64,000 nt of DNA, taken from Pedobacter puniceum. Lineage in GTDB: Bacteria > Bacteroidota > Bacteroidia > Sphingobacteriales > Sphingobacteriaceae. Made by a program: the position numbers and the translations under genes. The stretch is taken from positions 930,001-994,000 of the forward strand of contig NZ_WKJI01000001.1 of NCBI RefSeq assembly GCF_009674685.1. The letters are read 5' to 3'. Positions within the stretch are counted from its first letter, which is position 1. Each line of letters begins with the position of its first letter. The notes beneath the pieces are model-generated. The model was not told where the DNA came from. It saw nothing but the letters and a program-made list of their open reading frames with translations, and made no database searches. Below are positions 37,860 through 49,700 of the stretch, in pieces.

Positions 37860-38075
37860 CTTGTAAAAATTTGCCGTGAAAATACAAATACAAAGCTATA
37901 AATGAAATGAAAACAGAAAAATAATTGGATTATTATCCAACTTTTCTTCCTATTAATGCAAATTCTTTACATAGTATTTACTTTTCTTGTAGGTATTTCT
38001 ATAATATTTGGCATTTAGCATGTTACATTTTTTGATTTACCTATGCATCTGCTTAAAAAATTATAGTTTTGTAAT

Positions 38076-38729
38076 ATGCTGAAAGCGCAATCCATCAAAA
38101 GAAAATTTGGCGACTTATCTATCCTTAAAGGTGTTGATATAAGTGTTGCAAAAGGAGAAATTGTAAGTATAGTAGGGGCTTCCGGAGCAGGTAAAAGTAC
38201 CTTGTTACATATTATAGGTACTTTAGATAAAGCTGATGAAGGCACTGTAGAGATAGACGGAATAGTTGTAAACCAATTAAACGCTAAAGCATTAAGTAGT
38301 TTCAGAAATAAAAACATAGGTTTTATTTTTCAATTTCATCATCTATTACCAGAGTTTACGGCTTTAGAAAATATTTGTATCCCGGCTTTTATAGCTAAAA
38401 CTAGTAAAGCTGAAGCAGAGAAAAGAGCAATGGAGCTTTTAGCAATTTTAGGTTTAGCAAATAGGGCTAACCATAAACCTGCTGCACTTTCTGGTGGCGA
38501 GCAGCAAAGGGTAGCTGTTGCCAGAGCATTAATAAATAAGCCGGCTTTAATTCTGGCTGATGAACCTTCAGGTAATCTAGACTCGGCAAATGCTAAAGAA
38601 TTGCATCAACTTTTTTTTAGTTTGAGAGATCAATTTAACCATACTTTTATTATTGTAACCCATAACGATGAATTAGCCGAAATGTCTGATAGAAAAATCA
38701 CGATGAAAGACGGCTATATATTTTCTTGA
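38076..38729 (+). CDS. ABC transporter ATP-binding protein (LolD/MacB type)
   Basis: [55 protein letters not shown]. Confidence 0.9.
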   Translation: MLKAQSIKRKFGDLSILKGVDISVAKGEIVSIVGASGAGKSTLLHIIGTLDKADEGTVEIDGIVVNQLNAKALSSFRNKNIGFIFQFHHLLPEFTALENICIPAFIAKTSKAEAEKRAMELLAILGLANRANHKPAALSGGEQQRVAVARALINKPALILADEPSGNLDSANAKELHQLFFSLRDQFNHTFIIVTHNDELAEMSDRKITMKDGYIFS

Positions 38730-39475
38730 TTTTGAAAAAAGTACTCATTACCGCAGCGTCAAATGCTAATGCTTACCAATTGGCTTATCATTTACCTCAT
38801 CATGAAATTTTATTTGCTGATACCGAAGGTCAAAAAATCATCATCCCTGAGGGAAATAAATCTTCTTTTGCGCATGAGCTATTAAGCCTATGTCTTGATT
38901 TAGGTGTTGATCTTGTTTTTCCTTTAAAATTAAGCGAGCAAAAAGCTTTAGCAGAGGCTAAAGTATTGTTTGAAGAGTACGGAATAAGCTTAGCTTTACC
39001 AAATTTGATACAAGCTCAAAAAATTCATCAACTTAAACATCTTCATTCAGAATTAAGCATTCCATATGAAACAGTAGTAGATTTTGCCTCATTTTCTAAA
39101 GCTATCCTAGCTTTAGGATATCCAGAGAAAAAGATTGCTATCAGCCAATATGAAGGCATAGGAGATTTAATTATCATTAAAGATGATGTTAAAAATGATC
39201 TTTTTAATGGTTTAAAAATGATGACGTTTACTTTGGCTAGTAAAATTTTAAATCAAAATCCATTTACTAAAATAAATCTGTATCAGGTAGAGGGTAAGCT
39301 GCAAGTTGTGCGGTTTATTAAACTAGAGGAAGATTTTATTTATGTGAATGAGGTTACTAAAGAACTTAAAATAATAATCAAAGATCTGACAAAAGATATA
39401 TCACTTTTTGGTTTTTATGAATTAATAGCTTGCGAGGGTAAAATTCTGAGATTAAATTTAGTTGCTGCTGTATGA
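38726..39475 (+). CDS. ATP-grasp/carbamoyl-phosphate-synthase-like hypothetical protein
   Basis: TTG start with 4-nt overlap; [20 protein letters not shown]...[32 protein letters not shown] resembles the N-terminal part of ATP-grasp proteins. Confidence 0.45.
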   Translation: MILKKVLITAASNANAYQLAYHLPHHEILFADTEGQKIIIPEGNKSSFAHELLSLCLDLGVDLVFPLKLSEQKALAEAKVLFEEYGISLALPNLIQAQKIHQLKHLHSELSIPYETVVDFASFSKAILALGYPEKKIAISQYEGIGDLIIIKDDVKNDLFNGLKMMTFTLASKILNQNPFTKINLYQVEGKLQVVRFIKLEEDFIYVNEVTKELKIIIKDLTKDISLFGFYELIACEGKILRLNLVAAV

Positions 39476-40080
39476 TAAGTTATAATGATTTAGATGCTGA
39501 TAAAAAGGCCTTTATTTTTGAATTGGATAATGTTTTAATCCCAGAAAAGGATTATGATTTACAGGTGTATTATTTGTTTGCCAACTTTATAGAGTATTTA
39601 GAAACTTTTCCGCCAGCACAAGATATGGTTGATTTTGCAAAGAAAAGATACGAGGTACATGGTAAAATCGGCATGTTTAAAGCTATTCAAGAAACTTTTG
39701 GCATTGCAGAGAAGTATGAAGAAAATTTAGCTTTACTTTTCACTAATGCTCGTTTACCCTTAAAGTTATTGTTATATAAAGAAGCTTTAGAATTGCTACA
39801 AGAAATCACTATTAACAGAAAAGAACTTTATATTTTAACATCAGGTAATCCTGCAACGCAGTTGAATAAGATTACCCAAACCGAGTGGAATGGTTTAGAA
39901 AAATATTTAAAAGTTTATTTTGTTGATGAATTTGAGTCAAAGCCTTCATACACAAGTTTTAATTTTTTATTAGAAGAAAACAAGTTGAAGAAAAGCGACG
40001 TTATTTATTTTGGTAAAAATTCTTTAGATGAGCAATTTGCTATGAATGCAGGCGTTGCTTATCAAGCTGTTTTACCTTAA
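39472..40080 (+). CDS. HAD-superfamily hydrolase-like protein
   Basis: FIFELDNVLIPEKDYDLQVYYLFANFIEY, LYILTSGNP, VIYFGKNSLDEQFAMNAGV. Confidence 0.7.
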   Translation: MISYNDLDADKKAFIFELDNVLIPEKDYDLQVYYLFANFIEYLETFPPAQDMVDFAKKRYEVHGKIGMFKAIQETFGIAEKYEENLALLFTNARLPLKLLLYKEALELLQEITINRKELYILTSGNPATQLNKITQTEWNGLEKYLKVYFVDEFESKPSYTSFNFLLEENKLKKSDVIYFGKNSLDEQFAMNAGVAYQAVLP

Positions 40081-40155
40081 TTTTTTTATTTCATAAACCA
40101 ATAAAGAAAAAACCTATTTGGTTTTTTTTCGTAAGTTTATGTAAATCTACATGAT

Positions 40156-41781
40156 ATGTTTAAAAGATTTTATACAATAGTATTATTGATAGCTTTAGGG
40201 CTTGCTTCTTGCAAGAAAGATAAGCCTGCACCAAATAATAATACAAATAATAACAACACGGGTAACGTTCCAACACCAACCACCAATAGGGCAGAGCTTA
40301 CTAAAGACTCTATTTTTTTGTATGCCAAGCAAGTTTATTTATGGAACGATGCTATTCCTGATTATAGCGTAGTTAAGCCCAGAGATATAAACTCATCAAG
40401 CAACCAATTAGATAATTTTAATGCTTTATTATTTAAAATAAGTCAATATAAAATTAATCCTTTATCAAATAAACCTTATGAATTTTATGATAGTAATAAC
40501 GATAACATATCTGATGAACCTAAATTTTCTTACATAGAAGATTTAGTTGCAAGTGGACAAATAGCTATCGTAAATCCAAAAAAATCATCTGTAAACTTGA
40601 ATGGAGAGGGAAATGACACAGGATTGAACTTGTCTTATTTCGGTAGTAATAATAGTTATATTATGGTAATCAGATATATTTCACCATCTTCTCCTGCAAG
40701 TTCAACCAGTCTTACGAGGGGCGATACAATTTTAACATTAAATGGTAGAGCCTTTGGTAGAGAGTTAAATTCAAATTTTGATAACGATATATTTTCTATT
40801 GTTAGCGCTTTAGAAAGTAATACTGTTACAATTACCGGAAAAAAAATAGGTACAAGAAGTTCTTTTTCTTATACTTTAAATAAGAATAAATACATTTCTT
40901 CTCCTGTTTTAAAAGATACTGTATTTACGGAAACTGGAGGTAAGAAAATTGGATATTTAGCTTATGCTCGTTTTTCTGATGAAACCAACTCTGTACCAGC
41001 ACTTAATGCAGTGTTTCAAAAATTTAGCTCAGCAGGTGTAACTGATTTAATAGTCGATTTGCGTTACAACGGAGGTGGCTTTGTTTCTACAGCAGAGCAT
41101 TTAGTAAATTTAATTATACCTTCTCAACACAATGGAAAAAAAATGTTTTCAGAATTTTTTAATGCCACAATGAGAGAAGGCAAAGCCATAATTCTTAAAA
41201 ACCAACAAAGAAGAGATCAAAGCGGTAACATAACAAGAGGAAATTATTTTGATGGTGTTGATTATAGTGTAGCAGGAAATACCACAAATATTGATAAGAA
41301 AAGTGGTTTAACTAATGTTAATAGAGTGGTATTTATTACAGGTCCAGGAACAGCATCATCTAGTGAATTGGTAATTAATTCTTTAAAGCCTTATTTAGGT
41401 GAAAATTTAAAAATAGTTGGAAGACAATCTTATGGTAAACCGGTTGGCTTTTTCCCTATCAGAATAGATAAGTATGATGTTTATTTTTCTATGTTTGAGA
41501 CACAAAACTCACTAGGACAAGGTGCTTATTATAATGGGTTTGTGCCAGACAGAGTAGTTCTTAATGATGATCACAGTAAGAATTTTGGTGATAAAGCTGA
41601 ACTTAATATAGCACAGGCAATCAACTTTATCAAATATGGCAGTTTTAGCTCTTCAAGTGTAGCAAGTACTAAAGGAACATCTGTAAGTAGCAGCTCTTTA
41701 AATAGCATGAAATCTTTAGATACAAAAGATGTCTTCTCGAGAGAATTTAAAGGGATGATTGATTATCCGGGCAGAAAATAG
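40156..41781 (+). CDS. S41-family (C-terminal processing) peptidase, lipoprotein
   Basis: Lipobox ALGLASCKK; PDZ-like SPASSTSLTRGDTILTLNG; DLIVDLRYNGGGFVSTAEHLVNLI; GPGTASSSELVINSLKPYL. Confidence 0.88.
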   Translation: MFKRFYTIVLLIALGLASCKKDKPAPNNNTNNNNTGNVPTPTTNRAELTKDSIFLYAKQVYLWNDAIPDYSVVKPRDINSSSNQLDNFNALLFKISQYKINPLSNKPYEFYDSNNDNISDEPKFSYIEDLVASGQIAIVNPKKSSVNLNGEGNDTGLNLSYFGSNNSYIMVIRYISPSSPASSTSLTRGDTILTLNGRAFGRELNSNFDNDIFSIVSALESNTVTITGKKIGTRSSFSYTLNKNKYISSPVLKDTVFTETGGKKIGYLAYARFSDETNSVPALNAVFQKFSSAGVTDLIVDLRYNGGGFVSTAEHLVNLIIPSQHNGKKMFSEFFNATMREGKAIILKNQQRRDQSGNITRGNYFDGVDYSVAGNTTNIDKKSGLTNVNRVVFITGPGTASSSELVINSLKPYLGENLKIVGRQSYGKPVGFFPIRIDKYDVYFSMFETQNSLGQGAYYNGFVPDRVVLNDDHSKNFGDKAELNIAQAINFIKYGSFSSSSVASTKGTSVSSSSLNSMKSLDTKDVFSREFKGMIDYPGRK

Positions 41782-41876
41782 TTAAGCTTTTCAAATATTT
41801 TTTTTACAAAAATTAGAACAAATAGTTACTATCTTGAGCGTTATAACAATAATTATAAACTCAAAAATTTTAAATT

Positions 41877-42143
41877 ATGGTAACCGGACTAATTGCAAAA
41901 GAAGACATCTTAAATTACAAAATTGTTCATGCGGTAGATCATCAAAGTGAAGAACTTTATGAAAAGTTGATGAATGCAGTGCGGTTAGGTAATACTTTTA
42001 AGGCAAAAGTAACTATTACTTTTATGACTGCCGATGGACCTAAAAAGGTAGAAACTACTGTTTGGAATGCCACTAAAGAGTATATAGAGTTAAAAGGGGG
42101 GATTTTAATAGCAACTAAAAGCTTGTTGAGTATAGAATATTAA
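41877..42143 (+). CDS. Hypothetical protein (88 aa)
   Basis: Complete ORF with isolated intergenic flanks; no family recognised. Confidence 0.5.
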   Translation: MVTGLIAKEDILNYKIVHAVDHQSEELYEKLMNAVRLGNTFKAKVTITFMTADGPKKVETTVWNATKEYIELKGGILIATKSLLSIEY

Positions 42144-42245
42144 TAAACATTATTCAGACCATGAATTTGTTAGGCTGTGCGAAGTCGAAACTTTTTTCAT
42201 TCTTTTACTAAGTTCAGGATGATTTTTCATATAAAATAACAGACA

Positions 42246-42280
42246 TAAAAAAAGCGAAATCTAATCAGATTTCGCTTTTT
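42246..42280. terminator. Bidirectional terminator
   Basis: AAAAGCGAAATCT/AGATTTCGCTTTT with flanking A and T runs. Confidence 0.8.
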
Positions 42281-42291
42281 TACTTTAATAC

Positions 42292-42786
42292 TTAGTGATG
42301 ATGACCACCTTCACCATGAACATGGCCATGGTCTATTTCTTCTTGTGTTGCAGGTCTTACATCTTGGATAGTACCGTTAAAATGTAATTCATGACCTGCC
42401 ATAGGATGGTTTAAATCAACCATAACAGCATCTTCAACAACAGATACTACTCTGCCTTGAAACTGATTACCATTATTATCCTGTAAAGGTAAAATTGTAC
42501 CAACTTCTGGTAAACCAGCTTGTGCAAACATTTCTTTAGGTAAATTAGCTATTGCAGCATCGTCATACTCTCCGTAAGCATCAGCAGCAGCTAAAGAAAA
42601 TGCATAATTATCGCCAACGGCTAGGCCGCTTAAATGTTCTTCAAATTTTGGTAACATCATACCCACACCGTATAAAAAAACTAATGGTCTTTCTGTAGTA
42701 GCGCTTTCTACGTGTTTTTTTTCTCCCTCTTCTGTAACGTATAAATCATAAGTTAATGATACTACGTGGTTGTTTTCAATTTTCAT
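42292..42786 (-). CDS. SlyD-like FKBP-type peptidyl-prolyl isomerase
   Basis: VSLTYDLYVTEEGEKKHVESATTERPLVFLYGVGMMLPKFEEHLSGLAVGD; His-rich HGHVHGEGGHHH tail. Confidence 0.88.
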   Translation of the reverse strand: MKIENNHVVSLTYDLYVTEEGEKKHVESATTERPLVFLYGVGMMLPKFEEHLSGLAVGDNYAFSLAAADAYGEYDDAAIANLPKEMFAQAGLPEVGTILPLQDNNGNQFQGRVVSVVEDAVMVDLNHPMAGHELHFNGTIQDVRPATQEEIDHGHVHGEGGHHH

Positions 42787-42820
42787 GCTGTTGTGTTTTT
42801 GAAATGGTTATCATCCATTT

Positions 42821-44827
42821 CTATTTAAATATTTGTTTAATTGCTTCGCTAACTTCGCTTAGGGGTAATTGGCAGGTTTTGTTTTTACAAACAAAAATTC
42901 TGGTGTCACCAACAAACTTGTCTTGCAGCAAAGGTAAGTTTCCTTTTTCGCCTCCTAAAATAATCTTATTAGGAATGTAATATTTTTCTAATTCTTTTCT
43001 TTTTTCTTCGAATTCTGAACCAGTAATTGCTATTTCGAAGCTTCCTTGAATCTCATCTAACAATAAAGATGCCCAATTAGAATAAGCAGAAGCATAAGAT
43101 TTTATATGAGGCTCTACTGTTTTTAGCATGTGCTGATAGATATGCTGGTAATTTTGGCAATCGTAAAAAATAGCAAGTTTTTTAAAATTCCAAGCTAAAA
43201 CCGAGTTTGAAGCCGGTATTACATTATCCATCACTTCATACTTTCTTGCTATTAAAGCTTCATCCTCATCTGAAGTATAAAAGAATAATCCTGATTCTCC
43301 ATCATGGAAATGATTGATGACAAAATCACAAAGCTTCTTAGCTTCTTGTAACCAGTTTTCATCAAAGGTAATTTCATAAACACTTATAAAAGCTTCGGCT
43401 AATAGTGCATAATCATCTAAAAAAGCATTGATACTAGCTTTACCATCTTTATAAGTCCTATACAAGCCTCCGTTTTCTTTATATAAGTTTTTGATGATGA
43501 ACTGAGCATTATTTAAAGCTAAACTTTTAAATTCTTCATCAGCGAAAGCTTTGTAAGCATCACATAAGCCTTTAATGGTTAAGGCATTCCATGAGGTTAA
43601 AATTTTATCATCTAAACCAGGTCTTACTCTGGTAGAACGTTGCTGAAACAAAATGGCTTTTGCTTGTTTTATCTTGCTATTAAAATCATCTATGGCTAAA
43701 CCAAAATGCTTGGCTACATCTTCTTTTTCTTTCCTTATCCAAGGGTTATTGATTTCTTCTTCTTCCCAATTTCCTTCTTCCGTAATTTCAAAATAGGCGT
43801 TAAATAATTCGGCATCGGCACCTAAAAGCTCATCAATTTCTGTTTTATGCCAAGTGTAAAATTTACCTTCAACACCTTCACTATCGGCATCTAAGGCCGA
43901 GTAAAAGCCTCCTTCTGGCGATGTCATCTCTCTTTTTAACCATGCTATGGTTTCATACACTATTTCTTTATAGCGTTCTTCTTTACACCATTTATAAGCA
44001 TCAGCATATAAACTTAACAACTGACCATTATCATACAGCATTTTTTCGAAATGGGGGATATGCCATTTTCCATCTACCGAGTAACGAGCAAAACCTCCGC
44101 CCAAATGATCATAAATTCCGCCAGCAGCCATTTTATCTAAAGTTAGCCTCACAATAACATGGGCTGCTTCGTCTTTAAGTAAGTGTGCAGCTTTCATTAA
44201 GAAGGCCCAGTTATTAGGCATTGGGAATTTTGGTGCTCTGTTGTGTCCGCCTTCAGAGAAATCAAAAAGTTTTTTCCAAGGTGTTAAAGCATCTTCTATA
44301 TTTTTTAAGCTATAGGGTTGATGTTCTTTAACAATAGCCAATTTGTCTGCTTGTTGGATGCCTTCTGTTAACCTTACCGCGTATTCAATGGCTTCATCTG
44401 GTTTAGTATCCCAGAAATGGGCTAAATTGGTTAATAAATTTTTCCAATCTTTTTTAGGGAAATAGGTTCCGCCATAGATAGGACGCTGGTCTGGCAAGCA
44501 AAAACAATTTAATGGCCAACCGCCTCTGCCAGTCATCAATTGTACGGCATTCATGTAAATTTGGTCTATATCTGGCCTTTCTTCTCGGTCTATCTTAACG
44601 CAAACAAAAAAACGGTTCATCAGCTTTGCTACTTCTTCATCTTCAAAGCTTTCATGCTCCATAACATGGCACCAATGGCAAGCAGAATAGCCAATACTTA
44701 CTAAAAGTAGTTTATTTTCTGCTTTGGCTTTTGTTAAAGCCTCTTCTCCCCAAGGATACCAGTCTACAGGGTTATTGGCGTGTTGTAATAAATAAGGTGA
44801 TGAGGAATGTATAAGTCTGTTTGGCAT
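42821..44827 (-). CDS. Thioredoxin-domain protein (YyaL/SPATA20-like, DUF255)
   Basis: [49 protein letters not shown]. Confidence 0.93.
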   Translation of the reverse strand: MPNRLIHSSSPYLLQHANNPVDWYPWGEEALTKAKAENKLLLVSIGYSACHWCHVMEHESFEDEEVAKLMNRFFVCVKIDREERPDIDQIYMNAVQLMTGRGGWPLNCFCLPDQRPIYGGTYFPKKDWKNLLTNLAHFWDTKPDEAIEYAVRLTEGIQQADKLAIVKEHQPYSLKNIEDALTPWKKLFDFSEGGHNRAPKFPMPNNWAFLMKAAHLLKDEAAHVIVRLTLDKMAAGGIYDHLGGGFARYSVDGKWHIPHFEKMLYDNGQLLSLYADAYKWCKEERYKEIVYETIAWLKREMTSPEGGFYSALDADSEGVEGKFYTWHKTEIDELLGADAELFNAYFEITEEGNWEEEEINNPWIRKEKEDVAKHFGLAIDDFNSKIKQAKAILFQQRSTRVRPGLDDKILTSWNALTIKGLCDAYKAFADEEFKSLALNNAQFIIKNLYKENGGLYRTYKDGKASINAFLDDYALLAEAFISVYEITFDENWLQEAKKLCDFVINHFHDGESGLFFYTSDEDEALIARKYEVMDNVIPASNSVLAWNFKKLAIFYDCQNYQHIYQHMLKTVEPHIKSYASAYSNWASLLLDEIQGSFEIAITGSEFEEKRKELEKYYIPNKIILGGEKGNLPLLQDKFVGDTRIFVCKNKTCQLPLSEVSEAIKQIFK

Positions 44828-44953
44828 CGTACTGTTTTATTGAAATCGAATCAAAAATGAAACCATGTTTTAATGTTGGTAAAATAATATTTAAACAAGG
44901 AATAAAAGGAGGAATATTTTAAATATTACAATACACGGATGATGATTATTTTT

Positions 44954-45250
44954 TAGAGATTTTGAACTAATTGGCTATTGCGCTCAAGGCTTTCCGGCCT
45001 CATAGGCGGCCAGCCCTAGTCACTTTTTTCTTGAAAAAAAGTGCCTAAACATTCAAGGCTGATGAATATTTGTCGTTCCGTCTAAATAAATCTTTATCCA
45101 CAATCCTGAGTGTTCTAAAGGGTTTTGCTTGATGAAAGTATTTACAACACCCGTCGGATTGTTTCCCGCCTGTGCTTTATGAAAGTTTATACAAAAGATT
45201 TATTTGCCTTCAATCCAAATCTTCATAGGCCGTCCTCGTTCTTCGGTAAG
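44954..45250. repeat. Long intergenic repeat, copy A
   Basis: AAGGCTTTCCGGCCTCATAGGCGGCCAGCCCTAG...CAAGGCTGATGAATATTTGTCGTT...CAACACCCGTCGGATTGTTT...CTTCATAGGCCGTC shared with 58747-59085. Confidence 0.8.
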
Positions 45251-45269
45251 TTTGGTTTAATATTATTGG

Positions 45270-45400
45270 AAGTCCCTAAATATCGCTTTTTAGGCATTTT
45301 TATACTTTATACTCTGTACTTTATACTTAAAAGGCAGTTCTTAAATATCCGCTCTTTAGGGTCTTTATACTTTATACTCTGTACTTTATTCTTAAAATCC
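45270..45400. repeat. Imperfect tandem repeat of CTAAATATC...TTTATACTTTATACTCTGTACTTTATACTT
   Basis: Two units in tandem; related TACTTTCTACTYCGTACTTTCTACTT tracts at 45595-45625, 59105-59165 and 59603-59636. Confidence 0.7.
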
Positions 45401-45838
45401 CTCCCTCTTTGATTCTCCCTCCTAAGGGAGATACTGACGGCATACCTATCAAGTGTATTATAAACAGAAATCTTATTTTAAAAGACAAATCCTCATCCAT
45501 TTGCAAAGTATCCCCCTCTTGAGGGGGTATAGGGGGAGGTTCTTTATACGCTACCTTCTACTATATCTAAATTTAAGCTATTGAGGTCTTTTTACTTTCT
45601 ACTCAATACTTTCTACGTCCAGAAAGGAACAACCATTCATAAAAAAATAGATTATCCCGAAGTGCATGAGCAACAATTAGTTCATTGGTTAAATTTGATT
45701 AGGTTATAAGTCCTAAATATCCGTTATTAAGTAATAAGTATAAACTATCTAATATTTAGGCATCTTTCTACTTTGTACTTTTGACTTTAAGCACTCGTTG
45801 CAAACAAGCATAAGATGAATATCCCCAACATCTATATT

Positions 45839-46720
45839 TTAATAACTTTTCTGAATCAATAAAGTACTTAAATCTACCTCATCGCCATTAAAAACATTCA
45901 TATCTACTTTACCTTTAATACCATCTATATGGGCATTATCGGCATGTTGCCAAAAATGCCAAGCTGTTTCTGGTAGTTTAAGCTTAGGCTGATAGTAATG
46001 AGCTATCCAAATAGTATAATCGCCAAACTTTTCTTTTAAATTATCTTCAAAGAATTTATAACCCGTATAAATGATAGGTTTAGTTTTGCTTTTGGCTTCA
46101 ATTTCATTAAGAAACTCTTGTAAATTTAGTTGAAGTTCTAGTTTGCTTAATCCTCCGGTTTCTTCAATATCAATAACAGGGGGGAGGTCGCCGGCTTCTA
46201 AATTAACAGTTTGCAAAAAGAACTTAGCTTGCCATTTACCAGATTTTTTAGGTTTAAAATAATGATAAGCTCCTCTAATGATACCTGCTTCTTTACTTTC
46301 TCGCCAATTTCTTTGGAAATAACTATCTACCAAGGTAACACCCTCTGTAGCTTTGATAAACGCAAAGGATAGCTTTACGTTGTATGATTCCATTGCCACC
46401 ACTTTTTCCCAATTAATCTTACCCTGATAGGAAGAAACATCTATACCATGAACATGGTACTTACGCGGAATACGGATACCAAACTCATCATCATTTGGGT
46501 ATTCATCAAAAATAAATAAGTCTTTAACCCACCTACCTGTAGAAACAGCTGTTCTAAAAAGTTTGCCATAATATAAAGGGGAAAACAATAAAAGAACAAC
46601 CAAAGTAATGATAAACTTAAGTTTATGCTTTTGAGCAAAAGTCTTTTTGGTGCTTCTTTTCTTTCTGGTAACTGGCTTTTTAGTAGTTGTACGGCTTGTT
46701 GTTTTTCTTGCTGGTGGCAT
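45839..46720 (-). CDS. Glycoside hydrolase family 25 (lysozyme-like) membrane-anchored protein
   Basis: HGIDVSSYQGKINWEKV, FAFIKATEGVTLVDSYFQRNWRESKEAGIIRGAYHYF, WHFWQHADNAHIDGIKGKVDMNVFNG. Confidence 0.92.
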   Translation of the reverse strand: MPPARKTTSRTTTKKPVTRKKRSTKKTFAQKHKLKFIITLVVLLLFSPLYYGKLFRTAVSTGRWVKDLFIFDEYPNDDEFGIRIPRKYHVHGIDVSSYQGKINWEKVVAMESYNVKLSFAFIKATEGVTLVDSYFQRNWRESKEAGIIRGAYHYFKPKKSGKWQAKFFLQTVNLEAGDLPPVIDIEETGGLSKLELQLNLQEFLNEIEAKSKTKPIIYTGYKFFEDNLKEKFGDYTIWIAHYYQPKLKLPETAWHFWQHADNAHIDGIKGKVDMNVFNGDEVDLSTLLIQKSY

Positions 46721-46723
46721 AAA

Positions 46724-49700
46724 TTAGGCTACTTCTCTTAAATCAACTGCTACAACTCTAGAAACGCCTTGTTCTACCATGGTAACGCCATAAATAATAT
46801 CTGTACTGGCAATGGTACGCTTGTTATGAGAAACTACAATAAACTGAGATTCGTTAGAAAACTTACGTATGATATTGTTGAATTTATCAATATTGGTATC
46901 ATCTAGCGGGGCATCAACCTCGTCAAAAATACAGAATGGTGCAGGTTTTAATAAGTATAGCGAAAACAATAAAGCTGTAGCGGTTAAGGTTTTCTCACCT
47001 CCTGATAATTGATTGATAGACAATGGTCTTTTACCTTTTGGCCTGGCAATAATATCAATATCAGAATCTAAAGGCATATCCGGGTTGGTAAGAATTAAAT
47101 CGCAGTTATCTTCTTCATTAAATAATGAGCGGAAAACACGCATAAAGTTTTCTCTTACATGAGTAAAAGCTACCATGAATTTCTCTTTCGCTGTATCGTC
47201 AATCTCTTTTATAGTTTGTAAAAGAGAGGCTTTAGCTTCTGATAAGTCTTTTTTCTGAGCCTGAATAAAAGTATAACGCTCTTCCATTTCTTTATAGGCT
47301 TCCATAGCCATGGGGTTGATAGCGCCAAATTCATCCAATTGTTTTTTGATTTTATCTACCTTTTCTTTGGTATCTTGTTCTTCGGCTCCTTCAGGGATTT
47401 CGGTATCTAATAAATCTTCAATTTCTATATTAAACTCTACCGATAAACGCTCTTTTAAAGCATTTAATTCTAGTTTGAGGTTGTTTTTCTGGTCTTTAAT
47501 CTCCGTTAGTAAAACATCTGTATTTTCTTTTTTTCTTCTGATTTCTGATAGCTGATTTTCTAAATCGTTAACCAAACCACGTACCGCATAATAGTCTTTT
47601 TCTGCTTCTTGAAGCGCTTTTTCCATTTCTTCTTTTTGGTTGTACATGGCAATAAGGTCTTCATCATCATGGTCTACAAACTGTAAAGTATCTTTAATGG
47701 TAAGCTTGGTTTCTTCTAGCTCGGCACTGTGTTTATTAATTCTATTTTCCAGATTTTCTTGTTGTGATTCTCTATACTCTAAATCTTTATCTAAACTGCT
47801 AACTTTATTTTGCTGTTGGTGGAATTTGATATTCTCGGCATTAAAAGCAGAGGAACGCATGGTTAAAACCTCGCTAAGCTCGTTAAAAGCCAATTGTTGT
47901 TCTATCAATTGCTCGTTTATGATTTGCTTTTGAGCTATCAAATCGGCAATTAAAGGCTGTTTTTCTAATAATTCTGAAGCTATATGTTGTAGCTTTTGCT
48001 CAATATCCTGTTTTCTATTCTGACTGTTTTCTATAAAGGATTGATATTGTTCTTGTTTGGTTTGCACCGATATCAACTCGTTTTGTAGAAGATTAATCTG
48101 AGCTGATAAGGTATTAATCTCCTGTATTTTAGTAGCGGCTTTAAGTGTTTGTACTTTTAAAGCGCCTTCTTCTATATGGTCTTTAAGTTTTTTAAGCTGT
48201 ACTTCTGCCTCTTTAATTTCTTTATTGAGGTTTTCAAGATTTTTAGCCCTACCAATTCTTTTACCCTCAAATAAACCAACCGAACCTCCTGAAAGGGTGT
48301 ATTTACTCTTATTAAACTTTCCTGATTTTCCTATCAATACCATAGGAGAATTTAAAAGTTCAGCATTTAAATCTTGCTCTCGGCTATCATCAACTAAAAA
48401 GACATGACTAAGCAAATGGCTGAATAGCTTTTTGTATTTCTTATCTGTTTCTGTAACAGATAATACGGGTATAGCACCTTCTGGAGCTGCTAATTCTTGC
48501 ACTTCTTTATCTTCTAAATTGTTTAATATAAAGAAGTTAGCTTTTCCTCTTGAAGAATTACTTAAAAGCTGTATAGCCTCAATTGCATCGCCATATTGCT
48601 CTACTACATAATGGTTCATCAAAGGCTCTAGAAAATTTTCTATGGCTACACGATACTCCTCATTACAAAAAAGAATATCAGAAAGTAGCGGAGCCTTTTT
48701 TGTCCATTGGGTATTCTTTCGTAAAAAGCGAATAGATTCTGGAAAGCCTTCCAAATTGTCAACCATACTTTTGGTAAGGTTATATTCATTTTGTTTGGCA
48801 TCCAGCTTTCTGCTGATGCTGTTAAATTGTTCTTTATTATCGGCTAAAATAGCCTCTGTAGAAGCTAAATTTTCCTTTAATTCTTCTTCTAGCTCTTGTA
48901 AATGTTCTAGCTGATGTTTCTTACTCTCTAAACTTTCAGAAATATCGGCTATAGCCTTATTAAAATTAGATAATTCAATTTTTCTAGAGTCGGTATCGGC
49001 TATATTTCTACGCGTTTCTTGGTCTAAAGCTTCCTTTTGGATATTTAAAATCTCGATATCTTTCTCTACCTGGTAAACCTGATTTTGCAAAGCATTAGAT
49101 TGGTTTTGCATTTGGTCTAGCCCTTGTTTAGATGATTGCTGTTGTATACGCAATTCCTCTACCTCGGCTTTTAAAGCCTCTAATTTAGCGCTGATGCTTT
49201 GCAGATTTTGCTCTTCCTGTAATCTTTCCTCGTTTAAGCGTTTGATATTATAAAAAACGTGATTAAGTTGTGTTTTATCTTTCTCTAAATCATCATTAAG
49301 TTTACTCTCTTTGTCTTGTAAAAACTTAAGCTGTTCGTTTTTAATCTTTTTCTCGCTTTCGTATGCTCTAATTTTACTTACAAACTCGTTAGTAGCTTTT
49401 TGCTGAACAGATAAGTTTTTCTCTTTTGTAAGGTTGTTAAATTTATGTTTTTGGATGTCTGCATCCAACTGATCAGCTAAAGTATTGATACCTTGTTTAA
49501 CTTCTAATTGCTCTTTTTCGCGTTCATCTAAATGTGCTAACGAATCTCTAAAACCAATAATCCTGAAAGATGCCAATACAATACTTAAAGCATGATATTG
49601 TTCCTTTAATCGATAATATCGTTCTGCCTTTTTAGCCTGATTTTCTAAGGTTTTAAGGTTTCTTTCAATCTCGAAAAGTAAATCTTCAACCCGACTTAAA

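Noticed and set aside
45125-45412. 95-aa plus-strand ORF
   Set aside because: Lies entirely in dispersed repeat and TACTTTATACT tracts; the reading frame is not maintained in the second repeat copy.
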